A stretch of DNA of 64,000 nt from Rubrivivax sp. Lineage in GTDB: Bacteria; Pseudomonadota; Gammaproteobacteria; Burkholderiales; Burkholderiaceae_C. Positions 15,594-23,005 of this stretch are shown piece after piece. Numbering within the stretch: the stretch's first letter is position 1; each line of letters starts with the position of its first letter. A program made the position numbers and the translations under genes. The notes under the pieces are model-generated. The model was given only the letters and a program-made list of their open reading frames with translations, ran no database searches and was not told the DNA's origin. The stretch is from the NCBI GenBank assembly GCA_020248915.1, contig JADCGP010000009.1, forward strand, positions 62,001 through 126,000, written 5' to 3'.

Positions 15594-15995
15594 ACGATCA
15601 TCCTGGGCGCCAACGTCCTGTCCGAGCCGCCGCGGCCCGAACCGGCCAGGCAGTCAAGCGGTGGTTGGCGGCCGAGGACGGCGCTAGGGTCCGCTTCGCC
15701 ACCATCGGCGAAGCGGGACTGCGGCACGGCGTGGCCAATCTTCCCGCAGGCAAGCGCCGCAACGTGCTCGCCCTCGCCTTCGCGGCCCTGCTCGAGGAAG
15801 GCTTCCGCGGCCGCATTCTTGCGTTCGACCGCGCTGTGGCCCGTGCCTGCGCCGCCATCGCCGCGGCACGCCGCGCCGTGGGTCGGCCGATCAGCCGGTC
15901 CGATGGTCGGATGGCCGGATGGCCGGATGGCCCGCACGCACGAGGCCCCGGTGGCGATCCGCAACCCGAGCGACGGCACGGGCTGCGGCATCGGG
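15594..15995 (+). pseudogene. FitB/VapC-type PIN-domain toxin pseudogene
   Basis: Three segments in two frames reconstruct a FitB-like PIN toxin. First, IILGANVLSEPPRPEPAR (first acidic-residue motif NVLSE, with the expected aspartate changed to glycine) from about 15597; the codon where the start should be is ACG at 15594. Then, after a frame change near 15650, VKRWLAAEDGARVRFATI and LRHGVANLPAGKRRN through GRPISRSDG. Then, after a second frame change at 15905-15930, MARTHEAPVAIRNPSDGTGC, which is the C-terminal metal-site region. The second shift coincides with a threefold 8-bp repeat (GATGGTCG/GATGGCCG), a likely slippage expansion. No FitA antitoxin is visible. The gene is dead by start loss, active-site loss and two frameshifts. 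Confidence 0.7.
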
Positions 15996-16002
15996 CTGGC
16001 TG

Positions 16003-16246
16003 GGATGCCATCCGCAAGGACATCGACGAGTACATCGCCGCGGCGCCGGGCGCGGAGTTCACGTTCGCCACGGTTTCGGTGCACGTGCTCGGCACCGACC
16101 TGGCCGTGGCCACCGCGCCGTTCACGGTGACGCTGCCGGTGGACGGCAAGCCGGCCCAGCTCAAGGGCGCGGCGTCGATGGTGGTGCGCCGCTCGGCCGG
16201 CCAACTGCTGATCGTGCACGACCACTACAGCCTGCAGCACGAGTGA
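16003..16246 (+). pseudogene. SnoaL-like (NTF2 fold) protein, C-terminal fragment
   Basis: About 80 codons ending in TGA at 16244-16246 encode GWDAIRKDIDEYIAAAPGAE, then a strand-rich segment (TFATVSVHVLGTDLAVATA, ASMVVRRSAGQLLIVHDHYS). This matches the second half of small nuclear-transport-factor-2/SnoaL-like proteins, in which an A-W/G-W-D helix is followed by alternating beta strands. The N-terminal half is missing: the reading frame runs directly back into the decayed PIN-toxin gene. The junction near 16000 is therefore a deletion or insertion scar. No start codon of its own is supported, so expression is unlikely. Confidence 0.55.
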
Positions 16247-16291
16247 GGGCGTGCGGGGCCGCCGCCCCACCCGGCGCGGCGCGCCGGCGGT

Positions 16292-17278
16292 TCAGGCGGC
16301 CCGCGGCCGTGCGCCCATGGAGCCCGCCTTGGGCCCCCCCTTGGCAGCCCGCGCCGCGGCCCGCCCTCGCACGCCTACGTCCACCAGCAGCTCCGCCATC
16401 AGCTGCCGCACCACCTCCAGCGCCGGCGGCATGGTGCGGCGGCGCAGCGTCACCAGTCCGAAGCGCGCGGTGGCGGCCAGGGGCGGGTCGAGCGTGAGTT
16501 CCACCAGGTCGGGCGCGGCGGCGCGTATGGCCAGCAGCACGGTGTCAGTGCGGCGGGCCAGTTCCACCAGGCTCGGTATCTCGTCGCAGCGCAGCGTGGC
16601 GCAGGCGTCGGGGTGGGCGCGGGGGCCGTAGCGGTCGACCAGGATGCGTGCCACCTCGTCCGACAGCGGGGTGGTGGCCACGGGGTAGTGCAGCAGCTCG
16701 TCGATGCCGACGGGTGCGCGGGCGCGGCGGCCGGTGCGGGCGGCCAGCAACGGGTGGCCGCGGCGCACGAGGAAGGCGCCGGGCATCTCGTGCACGAAGG
16801 CGGCGTCGAGGTCGGGCGCGGGCCGCAGCGAGCGGGCGTCGAGCACCAGCGCGTCGAGCGTGCGCTCGCGCAGCGCCTGCACCAGCAGCGCGGTGCCGGC
16901 CCGCGCGATCTCGAGCCGCACGCGCGGCCGCTCGCGCGCCATCTTCACCAGCAGCGGCGTCATCAGCATGGCGCCGGGCCCCGAGCCCATGCCCACGCGC
17001 AGCACGCCTTCCTCGTGCCGGCCGCCCTGCTTGCCGCTGGCACGCAGGTCGTCGGCGGCCAGCACCAGCTCGCGGGCGCGCTCCAGCGCCTGGCGGCCGT
17101 AGGGGGTGAGCTCGCTCGCGCGGCCCACGCGGTCGAACAGGCGCTGGCCGAGCTCGTCTTCGAGCGCGCGGATGCTGCGGCTCAGCGCCGGCTGCGTGAG
17201 GTGCAGCGGCGCGGCCGAGCGCGCAAACGAGCCGGTCTGCGCCAGCGAAAGAAAGTGCCTCAGCTGCACCAGCGTCAT
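16292..17278 (-). CDS. LysR-family transcriptional regulator
   Basis: A 328-residue LysR-type regulator. The N-terminal winged helix-turn-helix is unmistakable (LRHFLSLAQTGSFARSAAPL, LTQPALSRSIRALEDELG), followed by the linker helix and a periplasmic-binding-protein-like effector domain from about residue 90 (GVLRVGMGSGPGAML). It is divergent from the Bug-BoxB chimera gene at 17478 with a 199-bp gap that holds an AATGCA-N8-TGCATT dyad. LysR genes beside tctC-type genes commonly regulate them. The C-terminal 20 residues are low-complexity alanine/arginine. The effector is unknown; an aromatic acid or tricarboxylate would fit the neighbours. Confidence 0.93.
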   Translation of the reverse strand: MTLVQLRHFLSLAQTGSFARSAAPLHLTQPALSRSIRALEDELGQRLFDRVGRASELTPYGRQALERARELVLAADDLRASGKQGGRHEEGVLRVGMGSGPGAMLMTPLLVKMARERPRVRLEIARAGTALLVQALRERTLDALVLDARSLRPAPDLDAAFVHEMPGAFLVRRGHPLLAARTGRRARAPVGIDELLHYPVATTPLSDEVARILVDRYGPRAHPDACATLRCDEIPSLVELARRTDTVLLAIRAAAPDLVELTLDPPLAATARFGLVTLRRRTMPPALEVVRQLMAELLVDVGVRGRAAARAAKGGPKAGSMGARPRAA

Positions 17279-17330
17279 GCGCGATCTCCTGTTCGGGGCC
17301 CTGGAAACGGACGAACGTCAAATTCATCGT

Positions 17331-17350
17331 AATGCAAAGAACAATGCATT
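17331..17350. promoter_or_regulatory. LysR binding-site candidate in divergent intergenic region
   Basis: An inverted repeat with arms AATGCA and TGCATT separated by eight bases, centred 62 bp upstream of the LysR gene start and about 137 bp upstream of the tctC-boxB start. The geometry fits the interrupted dyad bound by LysR-type dimers. Only the dyad is seen; regulation is inferred from position. Confidence 0.4.
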
Positions 17351-17477
17351 GAACATGCCATGGGGCTGCTCCTACATTGGGCTCGCCGGGCGCCGCGTGT
17401 GTGCTGGCTGTCCGGCAAGGTCTCGGTTTTCGCCCTCCCACTGCCCGTTTCCGGCCCCACCTTCCACGAGGTTTCCC

Positions 17478-18338
17478 ATGCCCAAGCTCGACTTCCTTCG
17501 CACGCTGGCCCTGGCGGCCGGCATGCTTCTCGGCGCCCAGGCGGCGCTGGCCCAGACGTACCCGGTCAAGCCGGTGAACCTGATGGTCCCGTACCCGGCG
17601 GGCGGCCCGTCGGACGCCATCGCGCGCATCTTCAACACGCAGCTCGGCAAGGAGCTCGGCCAGCAGGTGCTGGTGGAGAACCTGGGCGGCGTCAGCGGCG
17701 CGCTGGCGGCGCAGAAGGTGCTGGCCGCGCCGGCCGACGGCTACTACATCTTCCAGGGCTCGCCCAACGAGGTGATCCTGTCGCCGCTGGCCAATTCCGC
17801 GGTCAAGCTCAAGGCCGAGGACTTCCGCCTCGTGCACCCGGTGGCCGACGCGGTGATGGTGTTCGTCACCCGCAAGGACCTGCCGGTGTCGAGCGTGGAC
17901 GAGCTGATCGCGCTGGCGCGCAAGTCGGCCGACAAGCCGCTCACCTACGGCAGCGTGGGCATCGGCTCGCTGTACCACCTGATCCTCGAGCAGGCGCAGG
18001 CCCAGACGCGCGTGCAGCTGAACCACGTGCCCTACAAGGGCAACGCCCCGCTGCTGCAGGACATCGCCGGCGGCCAGGTGGACTTTGCGGTGCTGGTGTA
18101 CAGCGCCGCCATGGGCGCGCTGGCCGGCGTGAAGGTCTCGCCCGACGGGCGCGTGGTGAGCGAGGCGGAGTGGAACGCCAAGGTCGACGAGTGGCTGCCG
18201 AGCGGCAGCGACCGCGCCTTCGTGGCCAGCCTGATGGGCCGCTGCGTCGAGCCGGGCAAGTTCGCCAACTGGATCGCGCCGCCGGCCATCGGCATCAACC
18301 GCCAGCCGGTGAACTTCGAGTACGTGCGGTTCAACTGA
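17478..18338 (+). CDS. In-frame chimera: Bug/TctC solute-binding protein fused to BoxB C-terminus
   Basis: A 286-residue fusion. Residues 1-25 are a signal peptide (AALAQ). Residues 26 to about 216 are a typical Bug/TctC extracytoplasmic binding protein ([72 protein letters not shown]). From about residue 217 the sequence switches to the C-terminal tail of BoxB, the diiron subunit of benzoyl-CoA 2,3-epoxidase ([46 protein letters not shown]). Normal Bug proteins are about 320 residues and BoxB about 470, so roughly the last third of one and five sixths of the other are missing. BoxA follows 86 bp later, in the normal boxBA order. An in-frame deletion between a tctC gene and boxB explains it. 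Neither parent activity is likely to survive. Confidence 0.85.
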   Translation: MPKLDFLRTLALAAGMLLGAQAALAQTYPVKPVNLMVPYPAGGPSDAIARIFNTQLGKELGQQVLVENLGGVSGALAAQKVLAAPADGYYIFQGSPNEVILSPLANSAVKLKAEDFRLVHPVADAVMVFVTRKDLPVSSVDELIALARKSADKPLTYGSVGIGSLYHLILEQAQAQTRVQLNHVPYKGNAPLLQDIAGGQVDFAVLVYSAAMGALAGVKVSPDGRVVSEAEWNAKVDEWLPSGSDRAFVASLMGRCVEPGKFANWIAPPAIGINRQPVNFEYVRFN

Positions 18339-18424
18339 GCCGTCGCGGACGCGGCCGGCGCGGCACCGCCGCCCGGCCGGCCGCGGCCCGACCCGGACAC
18401 CCAGGACAGACACGGAGACGCGGC

Positions 18425-19699
18425 ATGGACCACAGCGAAGTCATCGTCATCAGGCAGCACCTGATCGACCCCGAGATCTGCATCCGCTGCAACACCTGCG
18501 AGGCGATCTGCCCGGTCAAGGCGATCACGCACGACGCCAGCAACTACGTCGTCGACGCCGAGCTGTGCAACCAGTGCATGGCCTGCATCTCGCCGTGCCC
18601 GACCGGGTCGATCGACAACTGGCGCACGGTGCCCCGCACACGCGCCTACAGCGTGACCGAGCAGCTCGGCTGGAGCGAGCTGCCGGCCGAGCTGAGCGCC
18701 GAGCAGCTGGCCGAGGCCGGCGTGGCGCCGCAGGCGCTGGAGGCCGCCGCGCCGCAGCCGCAGGCCGCGGCCAGCGCCGACGGGGCGCCGTTCCAGGCCG
18801 CGTCGTACGGCGCCACGCTGCCGCCCTGGTCGGCCGCGCATGCGTACACCAACCTGTACGGGCCCAAGGCCACCGAGAAGCACGTGGTTGCCACCGTGAC
18901 CGGCAACCACCGCGTCACGGCCGTCGGCCGCGAATACGACACGCACCACATCGTGCTCGACTTCGGCGCCACGCCGTTCCCGGTGCTGGAGGGCCAGTCG
19001 CTCGGCATCGTACCGCCCGGGGTGGACGCGAACGGCCGCCCGCACCACCCGCGGCAGTACTCGATCGCCAGCCCGCGCAACGGCGAGCGTCCGGGCTACA
19101 ACAACGTGTCGCTCACCATCAAGCGCGTGCTGGAGGACCACCAGGGCCGTCCGGTGCGCGGCGTGGCCAGCAACTACATGTGCGACCTGAAGGTGGGCGA
19201 CAAGGTGCAGGTGATCGGGCCCTTCGGCACCAGCTTCCTGATGCCCAACCACCCGCGCAGCCACGTCGTCATGATCTGCACCGGCACCGGCAGCGCGCCG
19301 ATGCGGGCCATGACGGAGTGGCGGCGTCGTCTTCGTCAGTCCGGCAAGTTCGAGGGCGGCAAGCTGATGCTGTTCTTCGGCGCGCGCACGCAGGAGGAGC
19401 TGCCCTACTTCGGCCCGCTGCAGAGCCTGCCCAAGGACTTCATCGACATCAACCTCGCGTTCAGCCGCACGCCGGGGCAGCCCAGGCGCTACGTGCAGGA
19501 CGCGATGCGCGAGCGCGCTCCCGACCTGGCGCGCCTGCTCGCCGACCCCGAGACCCATTTCTACGTCTGCGGCCTGAAGAGCATGGAAGAAGGCGTCGTG
19601 CTCGCACTGCGCGACATCGCCGCGCAGGCCGGGATGGACTGGGACAGCGTCGGCGCATCGCTCAAGCGCACCGGGCGCCTGCACCTCGAGACCTACTGA
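18425..19699 (+). CDS. boxA: Benzoyl-CoA 2,3-epoxidase reductase subunit BoxA
   Basis: The 424-residue NADPH-dependent reductase subunit of the BoxAB benzoyl-CoA epoxidase of aerobic hybrid benzoate degradation. The N-terminal domain carries two [4Fe-4S] clusters: [12 protein letters not shown] (about 18-29) and [12 protein letters not shown] (about 48-59). An alanine-rich linker leads to a ferredoxin-NADP reductase-like module with the FAD motif RQYSIASP, and the NADP-binding [10 protein letters not shown]. It appears intact. Its oxygenase partner boxB survives only as a 70-residue tail fused to the upstream Bug gene, and boxC is not in the window, so this copy is an orphan unless complete partners exist elsewhere. 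A hairpin follows the stop codon. Confidence 0.93.
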   Translation: MDHSEVIVIRQHLIDPEICIRCNTCEAICPVKAITHDASNYVVDAELCNQCMACISPCPTGSIDNWRTVPRTRAYSVTEQLGWSELPAELSAEQLAEAGVAPQALEAAAPQPQAAASADGAPFQAASYGATLPPWSAAHAYTNLYGPKATEKHVVATVTGNHRVTAVGREYDTHHIVLDFGATPFPVLEGQSLGIVPPGVDANGRPHHPRQYSIASPRNGERPGYNNVSLTIKRVLEDHQGRPVRGVASNYMCDLKVGDKVQVIGPFGTSFLMPNHPRSHVVMICTGTGSAPMRAMTEWRRRLRQSGKFEGGKLMLFFGARTQEELPYFGPLQSLPKDFIDINLAFSRTPGQPRRYVQDAMRERAPDLARLLADPETHFYVCGLKSMEEGVVLALRDIAAQAGMDWDSVGASLKRTGRLHLETY

Positions 19700-19702
19700 A
19701 GG

Positions 19703-19724
19703 TCGGGCCGCGTGCGCGGCCCGA
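19703..19724 (+). terminator. Hairpin after boxA
   Basis: A strong stem with arms TCGGGCCGCG and CGCGGCCCGA begins three bases after the boxA stop and is followed by only two thymines. It fits a terminator or mRNA-stabilising hairpin in a high-GC genome; the short T run makes termination uncertain. Confidence 0.45.
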
Positions 19725-19749
19725 TTCCGGCGGCACAAGGGCGTGGTCT

Positions 19750-19782
19750 GGGCGCGGTCAGGGCGCGGTCAGGGCGCGGTCA
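19750..19782. repeat. 11-bp tandem repeat, three copies
   Basis: The unit GGGCGCGGTCA occurs three times in tandem, and a diverged fourth copy begins directly after. The last copy contains the stop codon of the minus-strand FMN-dehydrogenase gene. Copy number change here would alter the extreme C-terminus of that protein. Confidence 0.8.
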
Positions 19783-20991
19783 GGGCGACCCGGGCGCGCC
19801 GGGTGCCGCGTCGGGGCGCCCCCGAGCCGGCACCACCAGCCCGGCCGCGACGATGTCGCTCGCCCGCGCGACGCCGGCCAGCCCCATCGTGCGGTCGAGC
19901 TCGTCGTCCAGAAGCTCGAGCACGCGCGCCACGCCGTCGTGGCCGGCCACGGCCAGGCCCCACAGCGCGGGGCGGCCCACCAGCACGGCGGCCGCGCCGA
20001 GCGCCAGCGCCTTGAACACGTCGCTGCCGCGGCGGATGCCGCCGTCCAGCAGCACGGGCACGCGGCCGGCCACGGCCTGCACCACGGCGGGCAGCGCGTG
20101 CAGGCTGGCCTGCGCGCCGTCGAGCTGGCGGCCCCCGTGGTTGGAGACCACGAGCCCGTCCACGCCTTCGGCCACCGCGCGCGCGGCATCGTCGGGGTGC
20201 AGCAGCCCCTTCACCAGCAGCGGCCCGCTCCAGTGGCGGCGCAGCGCCTGCAGGTCGGCCCAGCCCATGCCGGGGTCGAGCATGCCGGCCATGCGCCCGG
20301 CCAGGTGGGCCACCGCCTCGGGCTCGCCCGGCCGCACGTAGTTGCCGAAGGTCACGCGCGGCAGCTCGCGCCGCATTCGCCACCACCAGGCGGGGCGGCG
20401 CGCGTAGTCGAGCCACTGGCGCGGCCCGAAGCGCGGCGGGATCGCGAAGCCGTTGGCCAGGTCGCGCTCGCGCTTGCCCAGCAGCTGGTTGTCCACCGTG
20501 AGCACCAGCGCGCCATAGCCGGCGGCGCGGGCGCGGTCGGCCAGCTCGCGCGTGAAGCCGCGGTCGCGGTAGACGAACACCTGCATCCAGCGCAGCGCCG
20601 CGTGCTGCGGGCCCAGCGCGCCGGCCAGCGCCTCGAGCGTGCACACCGAGCCGTGCGACAGGCAGTACACGGTGCCGCGCGCCGCGGCTGCGCGCGCCGC
20701 CGCGATCTCGCCCTGGGGCCAGAACAGGCCCGCCAGCCCGGTGGGCCCCACCAGCACCGGACTCGCCAGCCGCTGGCCGAGCAGCGTGACCGACAGGTCG
20801 CGCGCGGCCGCGCCCTGCAGCGGGCGTGGCAGGAGGGCCCAGTCGTCGAATGCCGCCTCGTTGGCGCGCAGCGTGGCCTCGTCCTCGGCGCCGCCGTCGA
20901 TGAAGTCGAACAGCGGCCGCGGCAGCCGCGCCTGCGCCTGCGCGCGCAGCGCCTGCACGCTCCAGGCGGCACGGAGGGCGGGGGCCGGCAT
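19780..20991 (-). CDS. FMN-dependent alpha-hydroxyacid dehydrogenase/oxidase
   Basis: A 403-residue TIM-barrel flavoprotein of the lactate/glycolate/mandelate dehydrogenase family. Visible features are FDFIDGGAEDEATLRANEAAF near the N-terminus, the FMN-binding GPTGLAGLFWPQGE, the catalytic SNHGGRQLD with its histidine base, and the phosphate-binding LLDGGIRRGSDVFKALALGA. The enzyme oxidises a 2-hydroxy acid to a 2-oxo acid. It is 28 bp downstream of the RraA-like aldolase gene on the same strand, suggesting a two-gene operon for 2-hydroxy/2-oxo acid metabolism. The C-terminus runs into an 11-bp tandem repeat and is probably variable. The exact substrate cannot be told from sequence; mandelate and lactate are both possible. 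Confidence 0.92.
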   Translation of the reverse strand: MPAPALRAAWSVQALRAQAQARLPRPLFDFIDGGAEDEATLRANEAAFDDWALLPRPLQGAAARDLSVTLLGQRLASPVLVGPTGLAGLFWPQGEIAAARAAAARGTVYCLSHGSVCTLEALAGALGPQHAALRWMQVFVYRDRGFTRELADRARAAGYGALVLTVDNQLLGKRERDLANGFAIPPRFGPRQWLDYARRPAWWWRMRRELPRVTFGNYVRPGEPEAVAHLAGRMAGMLDPGMGWADLQALRRHWSGPLLVKGLLHPDDAARAVAEGVDGLVVSNHGGRQLDGAQASLHALPAVVQAVAGRVPVLLDGGIRRGSDVFKALALGAAAVLVGRPALWGLAVAGHDGVARVLELLDDELDRTMGLAGVARASDIVAAGLVVPARGRPDAAPGAPGSP

Positions 20992-21019
20992 GGACGCGCG
21001 GGCGGTGCCTCTCGGTCTC

Positions 21020-21679
21020 TCAGGGCCGTTGCTTCAGGAACGCGGGCGAGATGGCGCCGGCGCGTACCGCGGCGTCGGCGCGGGCCTCGGCCTCGCGGAT
21101 GGCCGGCAGCCGGGCCACGACCTCGGCCAGGCGCTCGCGCGGCACCACGACCACGCCGTCGGCGTCGGCCAGCACCACGTCGCCGGCGTTCACGAGCACG
21201 CCCGCCACCGTCACCGGGTGGCCCACGGTGCCCGGGCCGTTGCGGTGCGGGGAGTTGGGCGTGACGCCCATCGCCCAGGCCGGCAGGCCCACCTGGCGGA
21301 TGCCGGCCAGGTCGCGCACGCAGCCGTCGGTGACGAAGCCCGTGGCGCCGCGGTTGCGCGCCATGCCGAGCAGCAGGTCGCCGGTGACGGCGCAGCCGGT
21401 GTAGCCGTCGGCGGCGGCCACGATCACGTCGCCCGGCGTGACGCTGTCCAGCGCGTGGATCAGCGCCAGGTTGTCGGCCGGACCGGCGTGGCAGGTGAGG
21501 GCCACGCCGCACATGGCCAGCTGCTCGGGCACGGCGGGGCGCAGCCGGTGGTCGAGCGCGCCCGTGCCGCCCATCGCGTCGCAGACGAAACCGGTGGGCG
21601 TGCCGCGCAGCTGCGCCACCAGCGCGGGGTCGGGCCGCGCGAACGCGGCCACCTGGATCAGCGGCACTTCCTCGATCAT
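21020..21679 (-). CDS. RraA-like protein / 4-hydroxy-4-methyl-2-oxoglutarate aldolase family
   Basis: A 219-residue RraA-fold protein. The class II aldolase/decarboxylase features are present: CDAMGGTGALDHRLRPA near the N-terminus, GDVIVAAADGYTGCAVTGDLL in the middle, and GFVTDGCVRDLAGIRQVGLP with the conserved R-D pair of the metal/pyruvate site. These residues favour a metal-dependent HMG/CHA aldolase or oxaloacetate decarboxylase over RNase E inhibition. It precedes the FMN-dependent hydroxyacid dehydrogenase gene. Together they may process a branched 2-oxo acid from aromatic breakdown, but substrate specificity is not established. Confidence 0.88.
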   Translation of the reverse strand: MIEEVPLIQVAAFARPDPALVAQLRGTPTGFVCDAMGGTGALDHRLRPAVPEQLAMCGVALTCHAGPADNLALIHALDSVTPGDVIVAAADGYTGCAVTGDLLLGMARNRGATGFVTDGCVRDLAGIRQVGLPAWAMGVTPNSPHRNGPGTVGHPVTVAGVLVNAGDVVLADADGVVVVPRERLAEVVARLPAIREAEARADAAVRAGAISPAFLKQRP

Positions 21680-21930
21680 CGGTGCGGTCTCCGGGCGCCT
21701 TGGCGCGAGCGCAGCCTACCGGATCGGTGCGGGCCGGACGATCCAGGACAACGCGGCCCCGGCAACGGGGCGGGCCCTTCGCCGGCCGTCGGGCCGTCGG
21801 GCCGCCGAGCCATTGCGCGGCCGGGCGGACGGGCGGTCGGGACCGCAACGTCGCCCAGGCCGGCCCCCGCCTATGATCCCGCGTGCGCTGACTGCAACGT
21901 GTCCGCCCGCCCGCGTCCGAGGAGCCAGCC

Positions 21931-22830
21931 ATGCCCACAACCGCCCGCCACGCGCCCCGCTTCCAGCGCCGCCGCATCGACGTGAACGGCGTGCGCATCC
22001 ACGCCGTCACCGGCGGGTCGGGGCCGCCCGTGCTGCTGCTGCACGGCTACCCGCAGACGCACGCGATGTGGCACGCGGTGGCGCCGGGCCTGGCCGCCCG
22101 CCACGAGGTGGTGTGTGCCGACCTGCGCGGCTACGGCGACTCGTCCAAGCCGCCGGGCGGGGCCGATCACGCCGGCTATTCCAAGCGCGCGATGGCGCAG
22201 GACATGGCCGACCTGATGACGGCCCTCGGGCACCGGCGTTTCCACCTCGTCGGGCACGACCGCGGCGGCCGCGTCGCGCACCGGCTGGCCGCCGACCACC
22301 CCGGGCGCGTGGCCAGCCTGACGGTGCTGGACATCGCGCCCACGCTGGCGATGTACGAGCGCACCGACATGGCCTTCGCGCGCGCCTACTACCACTGGTT
22401 CCTGTTCATCCAGCCCGCGCCGATCCCCGAGCGCATGCTGGCCGCGGTGGGGCTGGAGGCGATCTTCCAGCGCCACGTGCTGGGCGCGAGCGACCTGTTC
22501 CACCCTCGCGCCTGGGCCGAGTACGAGCGCTGCTTCACGCCGGCGATGATCCACGCCAGCTGCGAGGACTACCGCGCCTCGGCCGGCATCGACCTCGAGC
22601 ACGACCGCGCCGACCGTGCCGCCGGGCGCCGGCTGGCGCTGCCGCTGCACGTGCTGTGGGGCGCGCAGGGCGTGGTGGGCCGGCTGTTCGACCCGCTGGC
22701 GCTGTGGCGCGAGGTGGCCGACGACGTCAGCGGTCAGGCACTCGACTGCAAGCACTTCCTGGCCGAGGAGAAGCCGGCCGAGACGCTGGCCGCGCTCGCC
22801 GCCTTCCTGGGCCGGCAGCCGGCGCCCTGA
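21931..22830 (+). CDS. Fluoroacetate/haloacetate dehalogenase-like alpha/beta hydrolase
   Basis: A 299-residue alpha/beta hydrolase. The residues that define fluoroacetate dehalogenases are all present in register: nucleophile Asp110 with Arg111 and Arg114 in GHDRGGRVAH (carboxylate binding), Asp134 in TVLDIAPT, His155-Trp156 in YYHWFLFIQP (the halide pocket), Tyr214 in CEDYRASAG and catalytic His275 in CKHFLAEE. The nucleophile elbow carries Asp rather than Ser, which argues against esterase function. From family knowledge, the His-Trp-Tyr halide pocket is what lets these enzymes break the C-F bond, although some members prefer chloroacetate. No haloacid transporter is adjacent. Start ATG 21931 gives the usual family length. 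Confidence 0.85.
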   Translation: MPTTARHAPRFQRRRIDVNGVRIHAVTGGSGPPVLLLHGYPQTHAMWHAVAPGLAARHEVVCADLRGYGDSSKPPGGADHAGYSKRAMAQDMADLMTALGHRRFHLVGHDRGGRVAHRLAADHPGRVASLTVLDIAPTLAMYERTDMAFARAYYHWFLFIQPAPIPERMLAAVGLEAIFQRHVLGASDLFHPRAWAEYERCFTPAMIHASCEDYRASAGIDLEHDRADRAAGRRLALPLHVLWGAQGVVGRLFDPLALWREVADDVSGQALDCKHFLAEEKPAETLAALAAFLGRQPAP

Positions 22831-22951
22831 AGGCAGCAGGAGGGCAGTAGGAGGGCAGTCGGAGGGCAGGCGGCGAACCGGAGGCGCCGGAGCGCGCGTG
22901 CCCTGCGCCCGCGGCCCGGCCGCCCAGGCACGAAGGAAGCCGGGCGCCCAC

Positions 22952-22999
22952 AGGCGCTCAGGCGCTCAGGCGCTCAGGCGCTCAGGCGCTCAGGCGCCC
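22952..22999. repeat. 8-bp tandem repeat between convergent genes
   Basis: The unit AGGCGCTC is repeated five times, followed by one variant copy (AGGCGCCC), ending just before the stop of the minus-strand M20 peptidase gene. A second, looser GGAGGGCAG-type repeat lies at 22838-22870 after the dehalogenase stop. The 175-bp gap between the two converging genes holds nothing else recognisable. Confidence 0.85.
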
Positions 23000-23005
23000 G
23001 GGCAC

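Noticed and set aside
14482-16246. Insertion sequence or transposon as cause of the gene scar
   Set aside because: No transposase fragment, terminal inverted repeats or target-site duplication could be found.
18565-21264. 899-codon plus-strand open frame
   Set aside because: It runs antisense to the FMN dehydrogenase and RraA genes and out of frame with boxA; arginine/alanine-rich composition without family motifs marks it as a GC-driven shadow.
22952-22999. Tandem repeat as a CRISPR array
   Set aside because: The units are 8 bp and contiguous with no spacers; the same holds for the repeats at 46503, 52549, 57301 and 63281. No cas genes are present.
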